NCBI GenBank assembly: GCA_032622095.1
Contig: CP136063.1
Span: 36,678,106 to 36,742,105, forward strand
Direction: 5' to 3'
Length of the DNA stretch: 64,000 bases
Origin: Siphonodentalium dalli
Lineage: Eukaryota; Mollusca; Scaphopoda; Gadilida; Siphonodentaliidae
Positions 1 to 11,388 of the stretch are shown in pieces. The notes under the pieces are model-generated. The model saw nothing but the letters and a program-made list of their open reading frames with translations. It ran no database searches and was not told the origin of the DNA. Each line of letters begins with the position of its first letter. Position 1 is the stretch's first letter. Both the position numbers and the translations under genes were made by a program.

Positions 1-207
1 GATATTTTTTCCCTTTCGATGGAGGTGAGTTTACAGTCATTCATGAATATCATCTTCTCCCTGATAATGTCAGATAATTTTTCCCTTTCTATGGAGGTAA
101 GCTTACAGTCATTCATGAATATCATCTTCTCCCTGATAATGTCAGATATTTTTTCCCTTTCGATGGAGGTGAGTTTACAGTCATTCATGAATATCATCTT
201 CTCCCTG
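1..207. repeat. 72-bp tandem repeat, about 2.9 copies
   Basis: Head-to-tail copies start at 1, 73 and 145; the last stops near 207. Because 72 is divisible by three, one frame stays open and gives a repetitive 66-aa ORF, which I treat as a by-product. The array runs off the left edge of the window. Confidence 0.9.
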
Positions 208-297
208 GTATACCCCTGAGTGTTTGTGCATGTGAGGCATTTCACGGATCAACATTGGAGTGCTTTACGTAAAGTAACTTTAAGGAAAAATACAGTA

Positions 298-548
298 ATG
301 CCCTAAATAATCGACTTCTTAACCACATCATAATTATGGGTAATTTTTCAGGATTTAGTTGGAAATATGGCTTGTTGCAATTCATCGGAAGTGAGAGCTT
401 TCCCATGAATAGCAACAAGCCATATTTCCGACTAAATCCTTAAAAAACTGAGAGCTTTCCGATGAATGGCAACAAGCCATATTTGTGACTAAATCCTGAA
501 AAATGACCCATAATTCTGCAGTGGTTAAGGAGTCGATTATTTAGGGCT
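298..548. mobile_element. Palindromic MITE (CCCTAAATAATCGAC family)
   Basis: The left arm begins with CCCTAAATAATCGAC and runs through a block containing GGATTTAG and ATATGGCTTGTTG. The same block returns reverse-complemented and ends at GTCGATTATTTAGGG. The centre holds an extra partial copy of the arm. It has no coding capacity. Related copies lie at 26609-26780 and, as a half element, at 23370-23425. No clear target duplication was seen. Confidence 0.75.
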
Positions 549-763
549 CTACCATAGCAGATCCGGACATGGATGAAATTTTTCAGGATTTTTGAAAGTT
601 TAAGGATTCTTTATAACTTTTACAGACTACATTTTTCTCATTTCAAAAGCGATCTATGGGAGAAGATAATGGATTTTCGGATAATTATGTGTAACACAGC
701 TGTGTAATGTAGCAAAAAAACAACAAATTTTAGATACTATGGCACAGTAAGATTTAAAATACC

Positions 764-1304
764 CTGGAGTCACCCATATGTATACACTACTTTCCCTGGA
801 GCCACCTATATGTATACACTAATTTGCCTGGAGTCACCTATATGTACACACTAATTTCCTTGGAGTCACCTATACATGTATGTGTACACTAATTTCCCTG
901 GAGTAACCTATGCACTGGAGTCACCTGAACGCTGGAGTCACCTTTTCACTGGAGTCGTCTATTCACTGGCTGGAGTCACCTATACACTGCCTGGAGTCAC
1001 CTACCGGTATACACTGGCTGGAGTCACCTATACACTGGAGTCACCTATACACTGGCTGGAGTCACCTATACACTGGCTGGATCGAGTCACCTATACACTG
1101 GCTGGATCGAGTCACCTATACACTGGCTGGAGTCACCTATACACTGGCTGGAGTCACCTATACACTGGCTGGAGTCACCTATACACTGGAGTCACCTATA
1201 CACTGGCTGGAGTCACCTATACACTGGCTGGAGTCACCTACACACTGGAGTCACCTATACACTGGAGTCACCTATACACTGGCTGGAGTCACCTATACAC
1301 TGGC
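764..1304. repeat. Minisatellite, about 21-bp unit GGAGTCACCTATACACTGGCT
   Basis: The left third is diverged, with a longer unit holding TATGTATACACTA. From about 900 rightward the unit is regular, with variants lacking GGCT. Two overlapping plus-strand ORFs of 153 and 160 aa come only from the repeat. Confidence 0.9.
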
Positions 1305-2755
1305 CGAAAAAGTGGTCAACAAGCTTTTGAAAATTGAGCACTTAATGCAGAGAATGGACCCTATGACAAGCAGATTTTTGTTGTTAATATAAGCCATGTA
1401 AACATTCCGCAGCGAATTTGAGGTTAGATGTCAAGTGAGATAATATCCTCTGAACTTGTGCGTCGTCAATGTAAATAATCGGCTGTCAAAACGATTTAAC
1501 TGTCACTATTTTACGCAATATCGTGACTTTTTAGCCTTAGATACAAAAATAAATCGAAGATGTGACATGTGGTTGCATCTTGTCGGCTTCTAATCATTCA
1601 GTGAAAGCGAAAATTGTGTTTTTATTGGGTAAATCTCCGCAAAAATAGAATGATTTCTACGATGCCACCCCGGGCTGATGGCGATGGTTGACGTAGTCAA
1701 AATTCAATCGCATTCTCTATCTTTTTGCACATGAGCATGGAACTTGATATATAACTGCACAAAGTAATTAACCATTATTTGGCTGGGCAAACTGATTACT
1801 AATTTGGGCAGTTTTGTCTTCTTTTTTTTATCAAGCTCCTGTGTGTTTGTTTGTTTTTTTTGCCCAATTTTTATCATTCATACTCTTACTGAGTCGTAGT
1901 CTACTAGTCGTAGATATTACTATTAGATTCATCTTAGACAAAACATTTATAATTTTTGGTTCACAAGAAAACATTCCATTAGTAGACACATGTGTTTAAT
2001 CTTATCAGTTATGCCACTGTGGCTATGGCTAGCACTTGAGATAGCAATTAAGTTAATCCATTGGTCAATATTGACCCTCTGAGTTCTTTGTAGATCTCAG
2101 GCCTTCTGATGATATCATCAAAGCCATGTCTTGGACATAGCAACTAATTAAAATCACATTCATCATACCAATCAAAGGTTTAAATTTGAGTGTCTTCAAT
2201 AAAACTGCAACATGGGGCTTCACAGGTATACAGTTTCATGCCAAGGTGATATATATCCTGATATGGGATCACATGGTATATAGGAATAACTTGACTAGGA
2301 TTTTTGATCCATTCAGCTAATTTGTTATTACTGACACATAAGAAGAGTTAGAATAATTACATCTATTTTCTACACGAAGTTCACTGTGTACAGGCAAGTA
2401 TCTGTGTACATATATATTATAATTTATAGTGTTATTTAATATTGAAAGTTACTTGAGATTATTGTTTCTTCGATATCAACGTGTGTCGTATATGGAGTGA
2501 ATTGGATTATACAGTATATAGTGTATACTAATTTCATCGTAAATTTGTGACAAAGGATATAGGATAGTCATCATGGCTGATAAAGAATTTTTCAAAACAT
2601 GGAGAATTGATAACTTAAAAGATAAAAAATGCCTTGTTTACACAAAATTTCCTGGATGAGACCCAAACTTTCCACCTCCCCACCTCAAAATCTAAATTTG
2701 GGGTCACAAATAACATTTAAAGACACCCACCAGTTAAGATTAGCTTATCACAAGT
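1305..2755. other. AT-rich stretch with no recognisable gene
   Basis: I found no convincing ORF, RNA gene or element ends here. A 61-aa plus ORF at 1814-1999 is hydrophobic and lacks any family signature, so it is not called. Confidence 0.5.
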
Positions 2756-4300
2756 TCAGACAAGCGGTGGCAAAAGATTAACCAGGGCTGCACAGACAGT
2801 AACTAATGTCATCTGCTAGTGGTACAAGAGTGATGGGCATGACATGCTTTAAAATGGCAAACCACTTCATTCGGCCTATCGCCCTCTCCACATGTATCCG
2901 TAGGTTTGCCACATACTTAGTTTTTCGCACATCATCTGCCATCATCTGCAGATTACCTGCAGCTGGTGGTGGTATGTGGAGTCGAGCTCCACACATCATG
3001 AGGTCCGCATTGATCGTAAAACCTCTATCGGCGAGAATCTCATCCCCTGGATCGATTTTGTCCAAGAAATTTGACTCTCTTACAATTTTCACATCTGAGG
3101 CTCTCCCTCCATATATCTTTGAAATCAGGCTAATTGCACCATTTGGTGCGATGGAAACCAAAAATTTGATAGTGTTATGTTTTTTATAGTCTGACCAAGT
3201 ATCGGCTTGTATTTCCAAATCTCTATAAATACCTCAGTGCAATCAATGGTGCACCTTAGATTTGGAATCACTTGGTTGAATACTGGTGGTTGATTCTCAA
3301 TAACAACTTCTTTCGGAGGCCAGTATATTAGAGGTTTCAACTCACTGGATAAAAATTTAATCCATGCGTTGAATGTCTGGGAAACAAAGCATGTGGAAAC
3401 AATGAACATGTCACTTAATACTTCATTGGTGAATCCCAATCGCAATTGCATGAGAGCCATGGCAAATTCCTCTTTTTCCTTTAACTTTCTCATTGGCCCA
3501 AACTTCTTTGGAGTGTTAATAAATTTCCTGGGTGCCTTAGTAACTATTCTGCGAGCACCACGCCAATACTTCATTTTGTAGGTTTTCGGTTTCAGGAAGT
3601 CTACTAGAGAATTGAATATAGAGACAGATGATAGCCCTGTATAATGTTTCACCTTTTTATCACTCTTGAGCACTTTTATTAAGAAATACATTTTTTTGGC
3701 ATGAATCTGTTTTCTTTTGCACCAATGACTCAAGATATTCTATCTTTTCTTTTAGTTTTATTAGTTCCTTCTGCTTTTGATGACAGCCAATACAATCACA
3801 ATTTTCAATACAACCACATTTGAATAGATATGAATGATCCAGTGCAGTTAAGTTAAATGGTACAGATTCTTCACTTTCCTTAATATCTGACTTTGGTTTA
3901 TTTGATACCAATGGCTTTCTTTCAAGAGGTTTCAACCTTGGCGGTTTCCCAACAACATCATAGCCCAGATTCAATGACGGATCAGGGTTCTTTTCTGTTG
4001 GCTCACCATCTATGAAATATAGGGAACACACTCTACTGGAACTAACAGGTCTCCAAATATCACCTTTTTTACTGCTAGATTTTCTATTAATTGACTTTGT
4101 CCACCACAATCTGCCACTTGGATCTTTTCTTTCAGTTGGGAATGCAAGCAACAAAAAAGGTGGCATACATGTACATTTGTTGAAACCATTCTTGCATTTA
4201 TGAATTTCACAGATTTTCTCCAAATGGTATGTGCTATTGCCACACCCTTTAATTGCACATATTCAAGGCTTGGCATAGCGTGTACCACCCAATTCCACAC
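2756..4300 (-). pseudogene. Broken THAP plus DDE_Tnp_4 transposase (ISL2EU/Harbinger type)
   Basis: This is a decayed transposase gene on the minus strand. The 5' part (about 4223-3970) has a Cys-rich start, a KDPSGRLWW segment and VCSLYF, giving a THAP-like module in which Tyr replaces the usual His. A short charged coiled coil follows near 3730. Next comes a helix-turn-helix region (about 3560-3330) and a DDE core: Asp in IDCTEVF near 3240, Asp in ILADRGF near 3035 and Glu in HVERAIGR near 2895. The frame changes near 4220, 3700, 3220 and 2810. In the shifted frame the natural end is the TGA at 2758-2756. The domain order matches ISL2EU-type elements. With four frame breaks it cannot make an intact protein. 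Element ends were not found. Confidence 0.85.
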
Positions 4301-4651
4301 ATTTAAATAAACCCCTTGATGTTTCTTTTTTTAGGCAAATCTACTGGAGACAACTCTTAGATGAGTGGATGATGTCAATTTTATCACAAAACGGCCATAA
4401 AAACTGACAAATACCTTTAAAATAGGGATTTTTGCCACAATGAATTTATGGTTATTTTCCCGAGTTTGCGGAGAAAATGCCCTTTTTTGCAGAAAAGTGC
4501 CCTTTTTGTAGGCTCTGCCCCCCTGCCCTTGGATGCTTCCAGCGCCCCTGATTACATGTACATAAGCATCTTTTGATAGCTGGCTTTAAGCATCTCTGTG
4601 GATAGGAGTTGGGGAGAGCTATTGCATAACACACTCACCAAAGTTAAAAGG
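4301..4651. other. Non-coding stretch between transposase remnant and tandem repeats
   Basis: No ORF with family similarity and no inverted repeat recognised. It may contain the 5' end of the neighbouring transposon. Confidence 0.4.
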
Positions 4652-4881
4652 CATGCAAGGTGTCAGGTTAATTAAATTACACCTAAGGACATGCAAGGTG
4701 TCATATTACTTAAAGTACACCTAACCACATTACAAGGTGTCATGTTACTTAAATTGCACCTAACCACATGCAAGGTGTCAGGTTACTTAAATTTCACCTA
4801 AGGACATGCAAGGTGTCATATTACTTAAAGTACACCTAACCACATTACAAGGTGTCATGTTACTTAAATTGCACCTAACCA
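4652..4881. repeat. 38/39-bp tandem repeat with three-unit higher order
   Basis: Six units of the form CATGCAAGGTGTCA..TTACTTAAA..CACCTAA follow each other. Units 1-3 are repeated as units 4-6, giving a period of about 115 bp. Confidence 0.85.
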
Positions 4882-5190
4882 GATGCAACAGGATGTTAGC
4901 ATTGGTAGCACTGACACCTCACAGTATTAAATATCTCTGATGCCTCAAACTATATCACAAGTCATGGCTCAGTTAACACTCCACTGCTTTAAATATCTCT
5001 GCTGCCATCAGAGCTAAACCACATGCTACAGCACCTAACTCCATGAGGCAGGATGTTAACATTGGTAGCACTGACACCTCACAGTATTAAATATCTCTGA
5101 TGCCTCAAACTATATCACAAGTCATGGTTCAGTTAACACTCCACTGCTTTAAATATCTCTGCTGCCCTGGAAGCTGAACCACATGTTACA
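4882..5190. repeat. About 160-bp tandem duplication
   Basis: The block starting AGGATGTTAGCATTGGTAGC recurs about 160 bp later, starting AGGATGTTAACATTGG, followed in both copies by AAATATCTCTGATGCC and AAATATCTCTGCTGCC. It is non-coding. Confidence 0.8.
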
Positions 5191-5494
5191 GGGATACAGA
5201 GATGTGAGGATGTCAAAGTGCACTCTGTAGCTTTGGTTATGTTTGATTGTTTATTCTGTTAAAGTTTGATTCGGACAGCACTGTGAGTTTAATAAGTCCT
5301 AGAAGGACATGGACATTGAAGGTATATATCATATATTTTTATGTATTATTTAAATTACTAGCTAATTATACCCCACCTACAGATACAGCTATATAAGATG
5401 GGAAGCTGTAATTATGAGGGGACATTGTTTGGATCAGCCAAATCAATAATATTTCATAACAGCCTCTGTTTAACCTTCAAAAGGGCATGATAGG
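5191..5494. other. Non-coding stretch
   Basis: No gene or repeat recognised. Confidence 0.4.
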
Positions 5495-5683
5495 TTATGT
5501 CCTGGGCGCTGCTGTCTTCTGCTTCTGCAGGATTATGGGCTTACCCACTCGATTTGCTAGGTTCAGTAGGCGCTCAAATGTGCGGTCTTGTTGGTCAACC
5601 TCCTCAATACTGGTGAGGTTTGACCGATCCAAGCCAATCTGGCCGAATGCTGTGACGGTGCTCAATTTTATGAGTTGCTCCAT
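5495..5683 (-). CDS. Small unrecognised ORF, possible gene fragment
   Basis: A 62-aa minus-strand ORF starting MEQLIKLST, with a charged helical composition (IEEVDQQDRTFERLLN). It lies 126 bp downstream of the ORF at 5809-6057, on the same strand and outside the inverted repeats of the DDE element. I do not recognise a family. The two ORFs and the one at 11424-11651 could be pieces of one gene split by the insertion, but the sequence does not prove this. Confidence 0.25.
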   Translation of the reverse strand: MEQLIKLSTVTAFGQIGLDRSNLTSIEEVDQQDRTFERLLNLANRVGKPIILQKQKTAAPRT

Positions 5684-5808
5684 TTCGTTTCCTTACTGTT
5701 TGTAAACAATACTTAAATTAGATTTCTTGCATAAATTTTACATTTTAATTTCGAAGGTATGTTAGAATCTAACGAATTGCCGTGGGACGTAAAACCTGTT
5801 GGGGAATC

Positions 5809-6057
5809 TCAAATTCCCTGCATCTGAGGTTGAAAGGAGGAGTTGTTATCCTGAATACTCATACCTGGTGTTGGGTTCGGATTCAATACTGCCTCAATGG
5901 ACACCCCACCGCCTGTTGCCAAACCCACTTCCGGAGCATTCCGGCTATAAATTATCTCTTCGTTGGGTTGCACGAACCCCATCTGGGGATTAAACGTTTC
6001 ACCAGGGACCCGATTATTTGCCATCTGATTGCCTGAAATGGATCCAGCTTGCATCAT
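5809..6057 (-). CDS. Unrecognised ORF, Gly/Asn/Pro-rich, possibly continuing upstream
   Basis: An 82-aa minus-strand ORF starting MMQAGSISGNQ. The frame is open further upstream to about 6110, right at the inverted repeat, so the true start may be missing. Composition is low-complexity (Asn, Pro, Gly, Gln), as in gag-like or structural linkers. No domain was recognised. Confidence 0.25.
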   Translation of the reverse strand: MMQAGSISGNQMANNRVPGETFNPQMGFVQPNEEIIYSRNAPEVGLATGGGVSIEAVLNPNPTPGMSIQDNNSSFQPQMQGI

Positions 6058-6100
6058 AATGCCGTATCCCAGCTGCGAGTCATACGTGACCTCTTGACTA

Positions 6101-6137
6101 AGGCCACGGTTAATTAATCTTCAGTTTAGCGTTATTC
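6101..6137. repeat. Left terminal inverted repeat of DDE element
   Basis: Begins AGGCCACGG and continues TTAATTAATCTTCAGTTTAG. It pairs with 11389-11425 in inverted orientation. Confidence 0.65.
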
Positions 6138-6437
6138 TAAGATCTCAGAACAAAATGCGGAATGAGGTAAATATTAATTATTAATTATTTTCACATGGAG
6201 AATACGCTGCATTGTATTGAGTACTATCAGATGCATTGTATTCCATTAAACACCTATATATTGCCTAATAAGCCTTCCTTTCATGGTTATGTATAATGTG
6301 GAAGTAAAGAACAGAACTGTATTAAACTTGCAATGCTTTTAATTTGCAGCTAGTGCAGAACCAGTCATTGTCTACCAGTGGACCACAGATTTGTACCATG
6401 TGATGTCGTACGTCATGATGTATCAGTATACTATAAG

Positions 6438-6538
6438 TTATTCATTTCGCAGACGAGATACATGGGTTTATATTCCCCTCATGGAGTTAATATCCAATCA
6501 ATGGTGGAGCCCATGTATCCAGTCCCCCAAATGAATAA
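6438..6538. repeat. Imperfect hairpin, about 100 bp
   Basis: Left arm TTATTCATTT..GATACATGGG; right arm CCCATGTATCC..AAATGAATAA. The small ORFs across it follow from the palindrome. Confidence 0.6.
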
Positions 6539-7381
6539 CGTATTTGTGACAATTTTGTGTACCGAATGTTTTTTTTATTTATGTCATACCTTCGAGACAT
6601 ATTAAATTATATGGACACCCCAACTAGTTAATAATTGTGTTTGGTGGGTTTAGTGAACTGTCTACCTAGGCGAGGCAGTCGGTGGTCTGTGGATGGTACT
6701 GCTGGATGTTTACAACCACATGGTGGACAAGTAAATAATTATCTACCACCGAAACCGGATGTTTACAACTACACAGTAGACATGGAATAATTGTCCAATG
6801 TGTGTTTGTATTAAACATCCAGTTTTGGTGTCGGTCTGACATTTAATTTGATATAAAAATAATATGCATGATTGCATGTATAAATTGACCAATCACAATC
6901 CAAGATTAATATTACATGAGGTACACAACATATTTATATGTTGCCAACAGTGTGTTTGCACTTTTAACAATAACACAATTAACTGAACATCGTCACTACC
7001 TCGCCTTTCGTTAATACTAAAACATGCACATTAGAGTACTAGTGTGTGAGTTTAATAAAGTGCCAATATATTCTGTCATCCCTCATGGAGTGATGGGAAA
7101 GATACAATCTGGAGTATAAATTATTTTTAATTAATCAATACTCAACTTAATATTAAATACTGAACAGTTCATAAAATATAACTTATAATTTGCAACATGT
7201 ATTTATTGAAACGTTAAAACATTAAACTCCGAAAACACAAAGGAGACTATTATTAGGTCTTGCGTAGGTATTGTAACTGGTATTATAACTATGTATATTT
7301 TATGCTGATACTATAAAGATGCTATATATAGGCACATTCCACAATAAAGTTAATTCATTCATTCAATTATACCGGTAGTTA
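6539..7381. other. Non-coding 3' flank of the DDE gene
   Basis: No gene recognised. The region lies between the left inverted repeat and the end of the transposase gene, so it would be internal non-coding DNA of that element. A short internal similarity (GGATGTTTACAAC twice, near 6700 and 6760) was seen. Confidence 0.4.
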
Positions 7382-7484
7382 CTTTCATACAGAGACCAGC
7401 AACCCCTCAGAGAGAGTTTAGCTTGGTTATAGCCCATACTGACTCCAGTTGTTACCAGAGGGGCTGCCGGAAACTGTATGAAAG
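7382..7484. repeat. Hairpin downstream of the DDE gene
   Basis: CTTTCATACAG..AGC.ACCCCTC on the left pairs with GAGGGGCTGC..CTGTATGAAAG on the right. It may be a small insertion or a structural element in the 3' flank. Confidence 0.65.
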
Positions 7485-7743
7485 GAACCACAATACAAAT
7501 TATATATGATAGTATTTGATCATCGTATATCAGCATATTTTAAAAGTTTAATATAATACTGGTTACAATACCTATGTAGGATGACTAGGATCTTGCTTAC
7601 ATTTCAATATTTATGTGTATACATTTCAATATTACATTATTAATTCAAAGACAAAGACGTGAAAGTGCATTGAACTAATCAAGTGTACCCTGCATGATTG
7701 TTCATCTAGAGCGGGAACATATGTGCATAAAAACATCACAAGT

Positions 7744-10700
7744 TCACAACTGGAATTTATCGTGCTTGCGTTTTTGTTTATGTACAGGTTGTTTCCCTCG
7801 AGATGAACAACCACTGCAAATGGGATAATGGCCGTCTTGTGTTTTTAATTTCCGCTTAGTCCCACAATGGATACAGCATGCGGGATACAATCCACTAGTG
7901 TAATATAGAACCTCTACTGGGGTTAAACATGTAAGATTCTTTCTGACAAATAATTTCTCCATTGATTCGCTTCTTCCTTCAGCAGGGAACTCATTTAAAG
8001 TAGCCCCGCATGTAAACATGACATTTCCCATGACATACTTGAAATGTTTCACATCGTGCTTGTCAATTACAAATTTTGAATACACTACTCTCAATTTATC
8101 ACATTCAGAGCAACATACTGTCAACTTTGTGTTGGTAGCATGTTGCTTGAGTGGATTAAATGGAATGCAGTGCCCTTTTGTGGAAGTGACATTTGATGGC
8201 TTGTATTTCTCAGATGTATCTTTGCCATACGAGTCACCAAATGACATGTAATGACTTGCATCGATTTCTGATGGCACAGGATCAGGTAAATTATGCAACC
8301 TTTCAAATACATCATTGGGAAGCCTCACTGGTTTACATGTAGTGCATGATTTATCACCACATTTCTTACTTGAGAAATGATAGGTCCGTTCTTTACAGCA
8401 GTGTTTGAGGTAAGAATTGAGTTTGGGTCGATTCTTCAAATCCTGCATATTATCCATGGGTTCTAAATCATTGTCAAGACCAATTGACGCAAACAACTTA
8501 TCAATATCAGACTGGTCAGCAGGTGAATCGACAATAAATTGCTCGTCTTTCAATTTCAAAGACTTAAAGTTATTTGAAATTAGTTGAATACATGGATCGC
8601 ATGATTTCTGAAAATTTTCTTTGAATTGCTTGCTTTTATCAGCCAGACCCCTAATATCATCTGTGCCATTAGCACGTGAGATTTCCTTTTCAAATTCTGG
8701 ATCGGACTTACTTCGCATAACACCGATATTGTACAAACCCAAGTTCAAAATACAATTAACCCTCTCGGCCGGATTGCAATAGGAATGACCAGGAGCTGTT
8801 CTGGCCAACACAATTAAATCTAAATCTAAGTATTTCTGTAAAGCAATTGCAGCAATTTTGACACTCAAGAAGTTGGTCCTATGCTCTGGGCCACCATCTG
8901 TGTACAGAACCAAAATAGGAGGCACATTTTGCTTCCCATTGTGTTTCTTAATCAGAATTTTTGCAATTTCGGTAGCATTTCTCAAAGCCGTAGATGAACA
9001 CAGTGCAGTCGTCTTGAGGATGATATGTGGAGAACCCCTATACCATGACCCATCCACATCTACCGGTATTTTATTCAAAAGGATCACAGTTGGAGTCAGC
9101 GCGACTTTTGAAAAATCATGATCGCCAACTTCAAATGTTTGATTTAATGAAACCAATACCCTTTTCCCCCTCTCTTGAGCGGCAAGGGGGTACCCTGGTT
9201 CACCAATGGATATTTTATGCTTGTCATCAGTCGATATAAAAGTGGTATGATCCGAAAATGTGACAGCAAGACTTTTGGCATACTTAAAGATTGCGGCGCA
9301 GTAATGGTCATCTGGGTGTGACTTACGGAATTGTCTTTGTTGAATCATATATTTGACTTTCAATTTGCCTGTGTAATTTAATGCACTATGAGTAGTTGGA
9401 TCTTTGGGCCAGAACTGGAACTTAAACCATGAAAAGGATGGAATATCGTCTTGTAATAAGTCGTTACTCAGAGCTTTGGATTTACATTTTTCATACAAAT
9501 TTGGCGCTGAAATTGCCACACCCATATGAGTTACTACATTGCCATCATCCGAGACCTGACCATGACGGCGTTCATCTACAGCACTAAGTTCCTCGATTAT
9601 GGTTTCACATATTGACCAAAACTTGTCAAATTTTGGCGTACGCCCATTGTTTATTCTGAGGTCCTTCAGAATAGAACATTTGCCTTGCTTATATATAAGT
9701 TTGAACCTTTCATCTACATCTTTTGCTACCTTATCTGTAGACACAGTACAATCACCGGTGAGCTCTTTGTATATAAATCTAAATTCACCCGGCGTTATTC
9801 TATCAAACATAACCAATTCCATGAGATGTTTACATTTTGATTTGTATGATTTAGAAAAATATTTTGGCAAATTGTCTTTTATTTCAGATATAGTATTCGC
9901 TCGTAGCGTATCGGTTGCAGATTGGTCACTCCGATCTTCCTTCCATATGAAGTAGGTAGTTCCCTTGGAGCCACCATAGTTTTGTCCAAATAAAACTGAA
10001 TCGGTTTGCAGACCCTTCTGTCTCAGGCGCCTCAAGAATGAGAACCGCAAATGCCTCTTTCTTGGAACGAGTTCATCCAAACACAATGGCTCGTAGAACT
10101 CATTCACATGCAAGTTGTCCTCAATCTCATTGACAAGTTCCAAGTCATGTTTTTTGTACACCAGAGATAATTCGTCCACTTTCGGTAAAACACAGACAGT
10201 GTTCAGTGTAGTGTGGAGATCTTGTTCGTCATCGTCTGGACTCACAGCTGCATCATCTGCTTGTTCGGCAAGATATTCTGAGTATTTGGTACACGATTCA
10301 AACAGGTTTTCGATTGCATCTCTGGCTGGCTTGAATGTTTTTAGTTCGATGAATGAACGGCTGAAATCGTTCTGAACTTTCCCCAGAAGCTCCAGCAGAA
10401 GTTCGTTCTTTATGTTCTTCGTTGTGTGTTTATGACGTTCAGGGTTATTGAGTTTGGTCAGTTTTTGAAACATATCGGACAACGAACAACCCCTCGACTT
10501 CAGTTTAGAAGCATGTGGCGCGACGTACCATAGCAGGTCTCTGAGGCTGATCAGGAATGACGAAAAGGCGTTCAAGTCTTGGTTCCGGACACCAGGGATG
10601 ATGGTTTTCAATTCAATAATTATAGCATCGAACATGATGGTTTTCCCGGTGCCCAGATTGTTAATAGTATCAAGAATGTTGTCATTGTCATGAAGAAGGA

Positions 10701-11124
10701 AGTCTGCCAGCTTCTGGATATCGGTCTCTTTTAATTTGGTGAGTTTCGGCCAGTAATTTGGCCGAACGGAATTTTGCATCAGAACATCAGTAATTGTTCT
10801 TGGTTTATTTATAACTTCATTTTCTTCGGTCGTACTAGCAGAGTTAATATCACTCAGTCGGACTCTTATGTGGAGCAATTTGTTTTCCGCAACATCTGTC
10901 CGTAATTCTGACAACAGTATTTCGTCCAAGGACCCGGTGTCCAATATCTGCATTTCAGTCCAGTCGCCGCCACCGACTTCGACCTTGGACACCGCATCCA
11001 TTTTTTCCATCAACGAACCATCGTCTAAACGAATAGACGTGATGAAGCTCTGGATTGTAGTCTCCCCACTGCATGTTGTAATTTTCGACCGGTATCTGTC
11101 CGGTATATGTAACTTTATCAACAT
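7744..11124 (-). CDS. Large DDE (RNase H-fold) transposase-like protein, 1126 aa
   Basis: A single uninterrupted minus-strand ORF of 1126 codons from the first in-frame ATG at 11124; the frame is open to about 11190 without an ATG. A catalytic triad of RNase H-fold type is visible: Asp633/634 in FISTDDKHKIS, Asp743 in LYTDGGPEHR and Glu787 in NPAERVN. This gives 43 residues between the second Asp and the Glu. The N-terminal third is charged and helical, without a recognised domain. The C terminus carries several Cys clusters (CGDKSCTTCKP, CCSECDK, then CCIHCG..CSGCSS) resembling zinc ribbons, and ends in a basic tail. The gene sits between inverted repeats, which supports a transposase role. 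I cannot assign it to a named superfamily. The intact frame suggests recent activity or selection. Confidence 0.75.
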   Translation of the reverse strand: MLIKLHIPDRYRSKITTCSGETTIQSFITSIRLDDGSLMEKMDAVSKVEVGGGDWTEMQILDTGSLDEILLSELRTDVAENKLLHIRVRLSDINSASTTEENEVINKPRTITDVLMQNSVRPNYWPKLTKLKETDIQKLADFLLHDNDNILDTINNLGTGKTIMFDAIIIELKTIIPGVRNQDLNAFSSFLISLRDLLWYVAPHASKLKSRGCSLSDMFQKLTKLNNPERHKHTTKNIKNELLLELLGKVQNDFSRSFIELKTFKPARDAIENLFESCTKYSEYLAEQADDAAVSPDDDEQDLHTTLNTVCVLPKVDELSLVYKKHDLELVNEIEDNLHVNEFYEPLCLDELVPRKRHLRFSFLRRLRQKGLQTDSVLFGQNYGGSKGTTYFIWKEDRSDQSATDTLRANTISEIKDNLPKYFSKSYKSKCKHLMELVMFDRITPGEFRFIYKELTGDCTVSTDKVAKDVDERFKLIYKQGKCSILKDLRINNGRTPKFDKFWSICETIIEELSAVDERRHGQVSDDGNVVTHMGVAISAPNLYEKCKSKALSNDLLQDDIPSFSWFKFQFWPKDPTTHSALNYTGKLKVKYMIQQRQFRKSHPDDHYCAAIFKYAKSLAVTFSDHTTFISTDDKHKISIGEPGYPLAAQERGKRVLVSLNQTFEVGDHDFSKVALTPTVILLNKIPVDVDGSWYRGSPHIILKTTALCSSTALRNATEIAKILIKKHNGKQNVPPILVLYTDGGPEHRTNFLSVKIAAIALQKYLDLDLIVLARTAPGHSYCNPAERVNCILNLGLYNIGVMRSKSDPEFEKEISRANGTDDIRGLADKSKQFKENFQKSCDPCIQLISNNFKSLKLKDEQFIVDSPADQSDIDKLFASIGLDNDLEPMDNMQDLKNRPKLNSYLKHCCKERTYHFSSKKCGDKSCTTCKPVRLPNDVFERLHNLPDPVPSEIDASHYMSFGDSYGKDTSEKYKPSNVTSTKGHCIPFNPLKQHATNTKLTVCCSECDKLRVVYSKFVIDKHDVKHFKYVMGNVMFTCGATLNEFPAEGRSESMEKLFVRKNLTCLTPVEVLYYTSGLYPACCIHCGTKRKLKTQDGHYPICSGCSSRGKQPVHKQKRKHDKFQL

Positions 11125-11388
11125 TTTGCGCTTTTTAAATCTTTCATGACATACATCGAATTGTGGAAAGGGAAATGGCGACCATGCCAACGGAAACCAC
11201 CGAACACTTCCGGACTAACGCGATCGTAAAATATACGTTCCGGTCAGCCGGTTATATCCGGTATCGCGTATTTCGATGACATTCGATCGCCCGATGTGTG
11301 AAAACTAATCGTGCAATGGAAATGACGCTTGCCGAACCAATAATAATTTAAAATGCGGTATTATTTTGGACAAAAAACGAAATGCGGC

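Noticed and set aside
876-1392. 153- and 160-aa plus-strand ORFs
   Set aside because: Two overlapping frames of the GGAGTCACC minisatellite; no protein-like composition.
2806-3189. 127-aa plus-strand ORF
   Set aside because: Antisense shadow of the transposase pseudogene.
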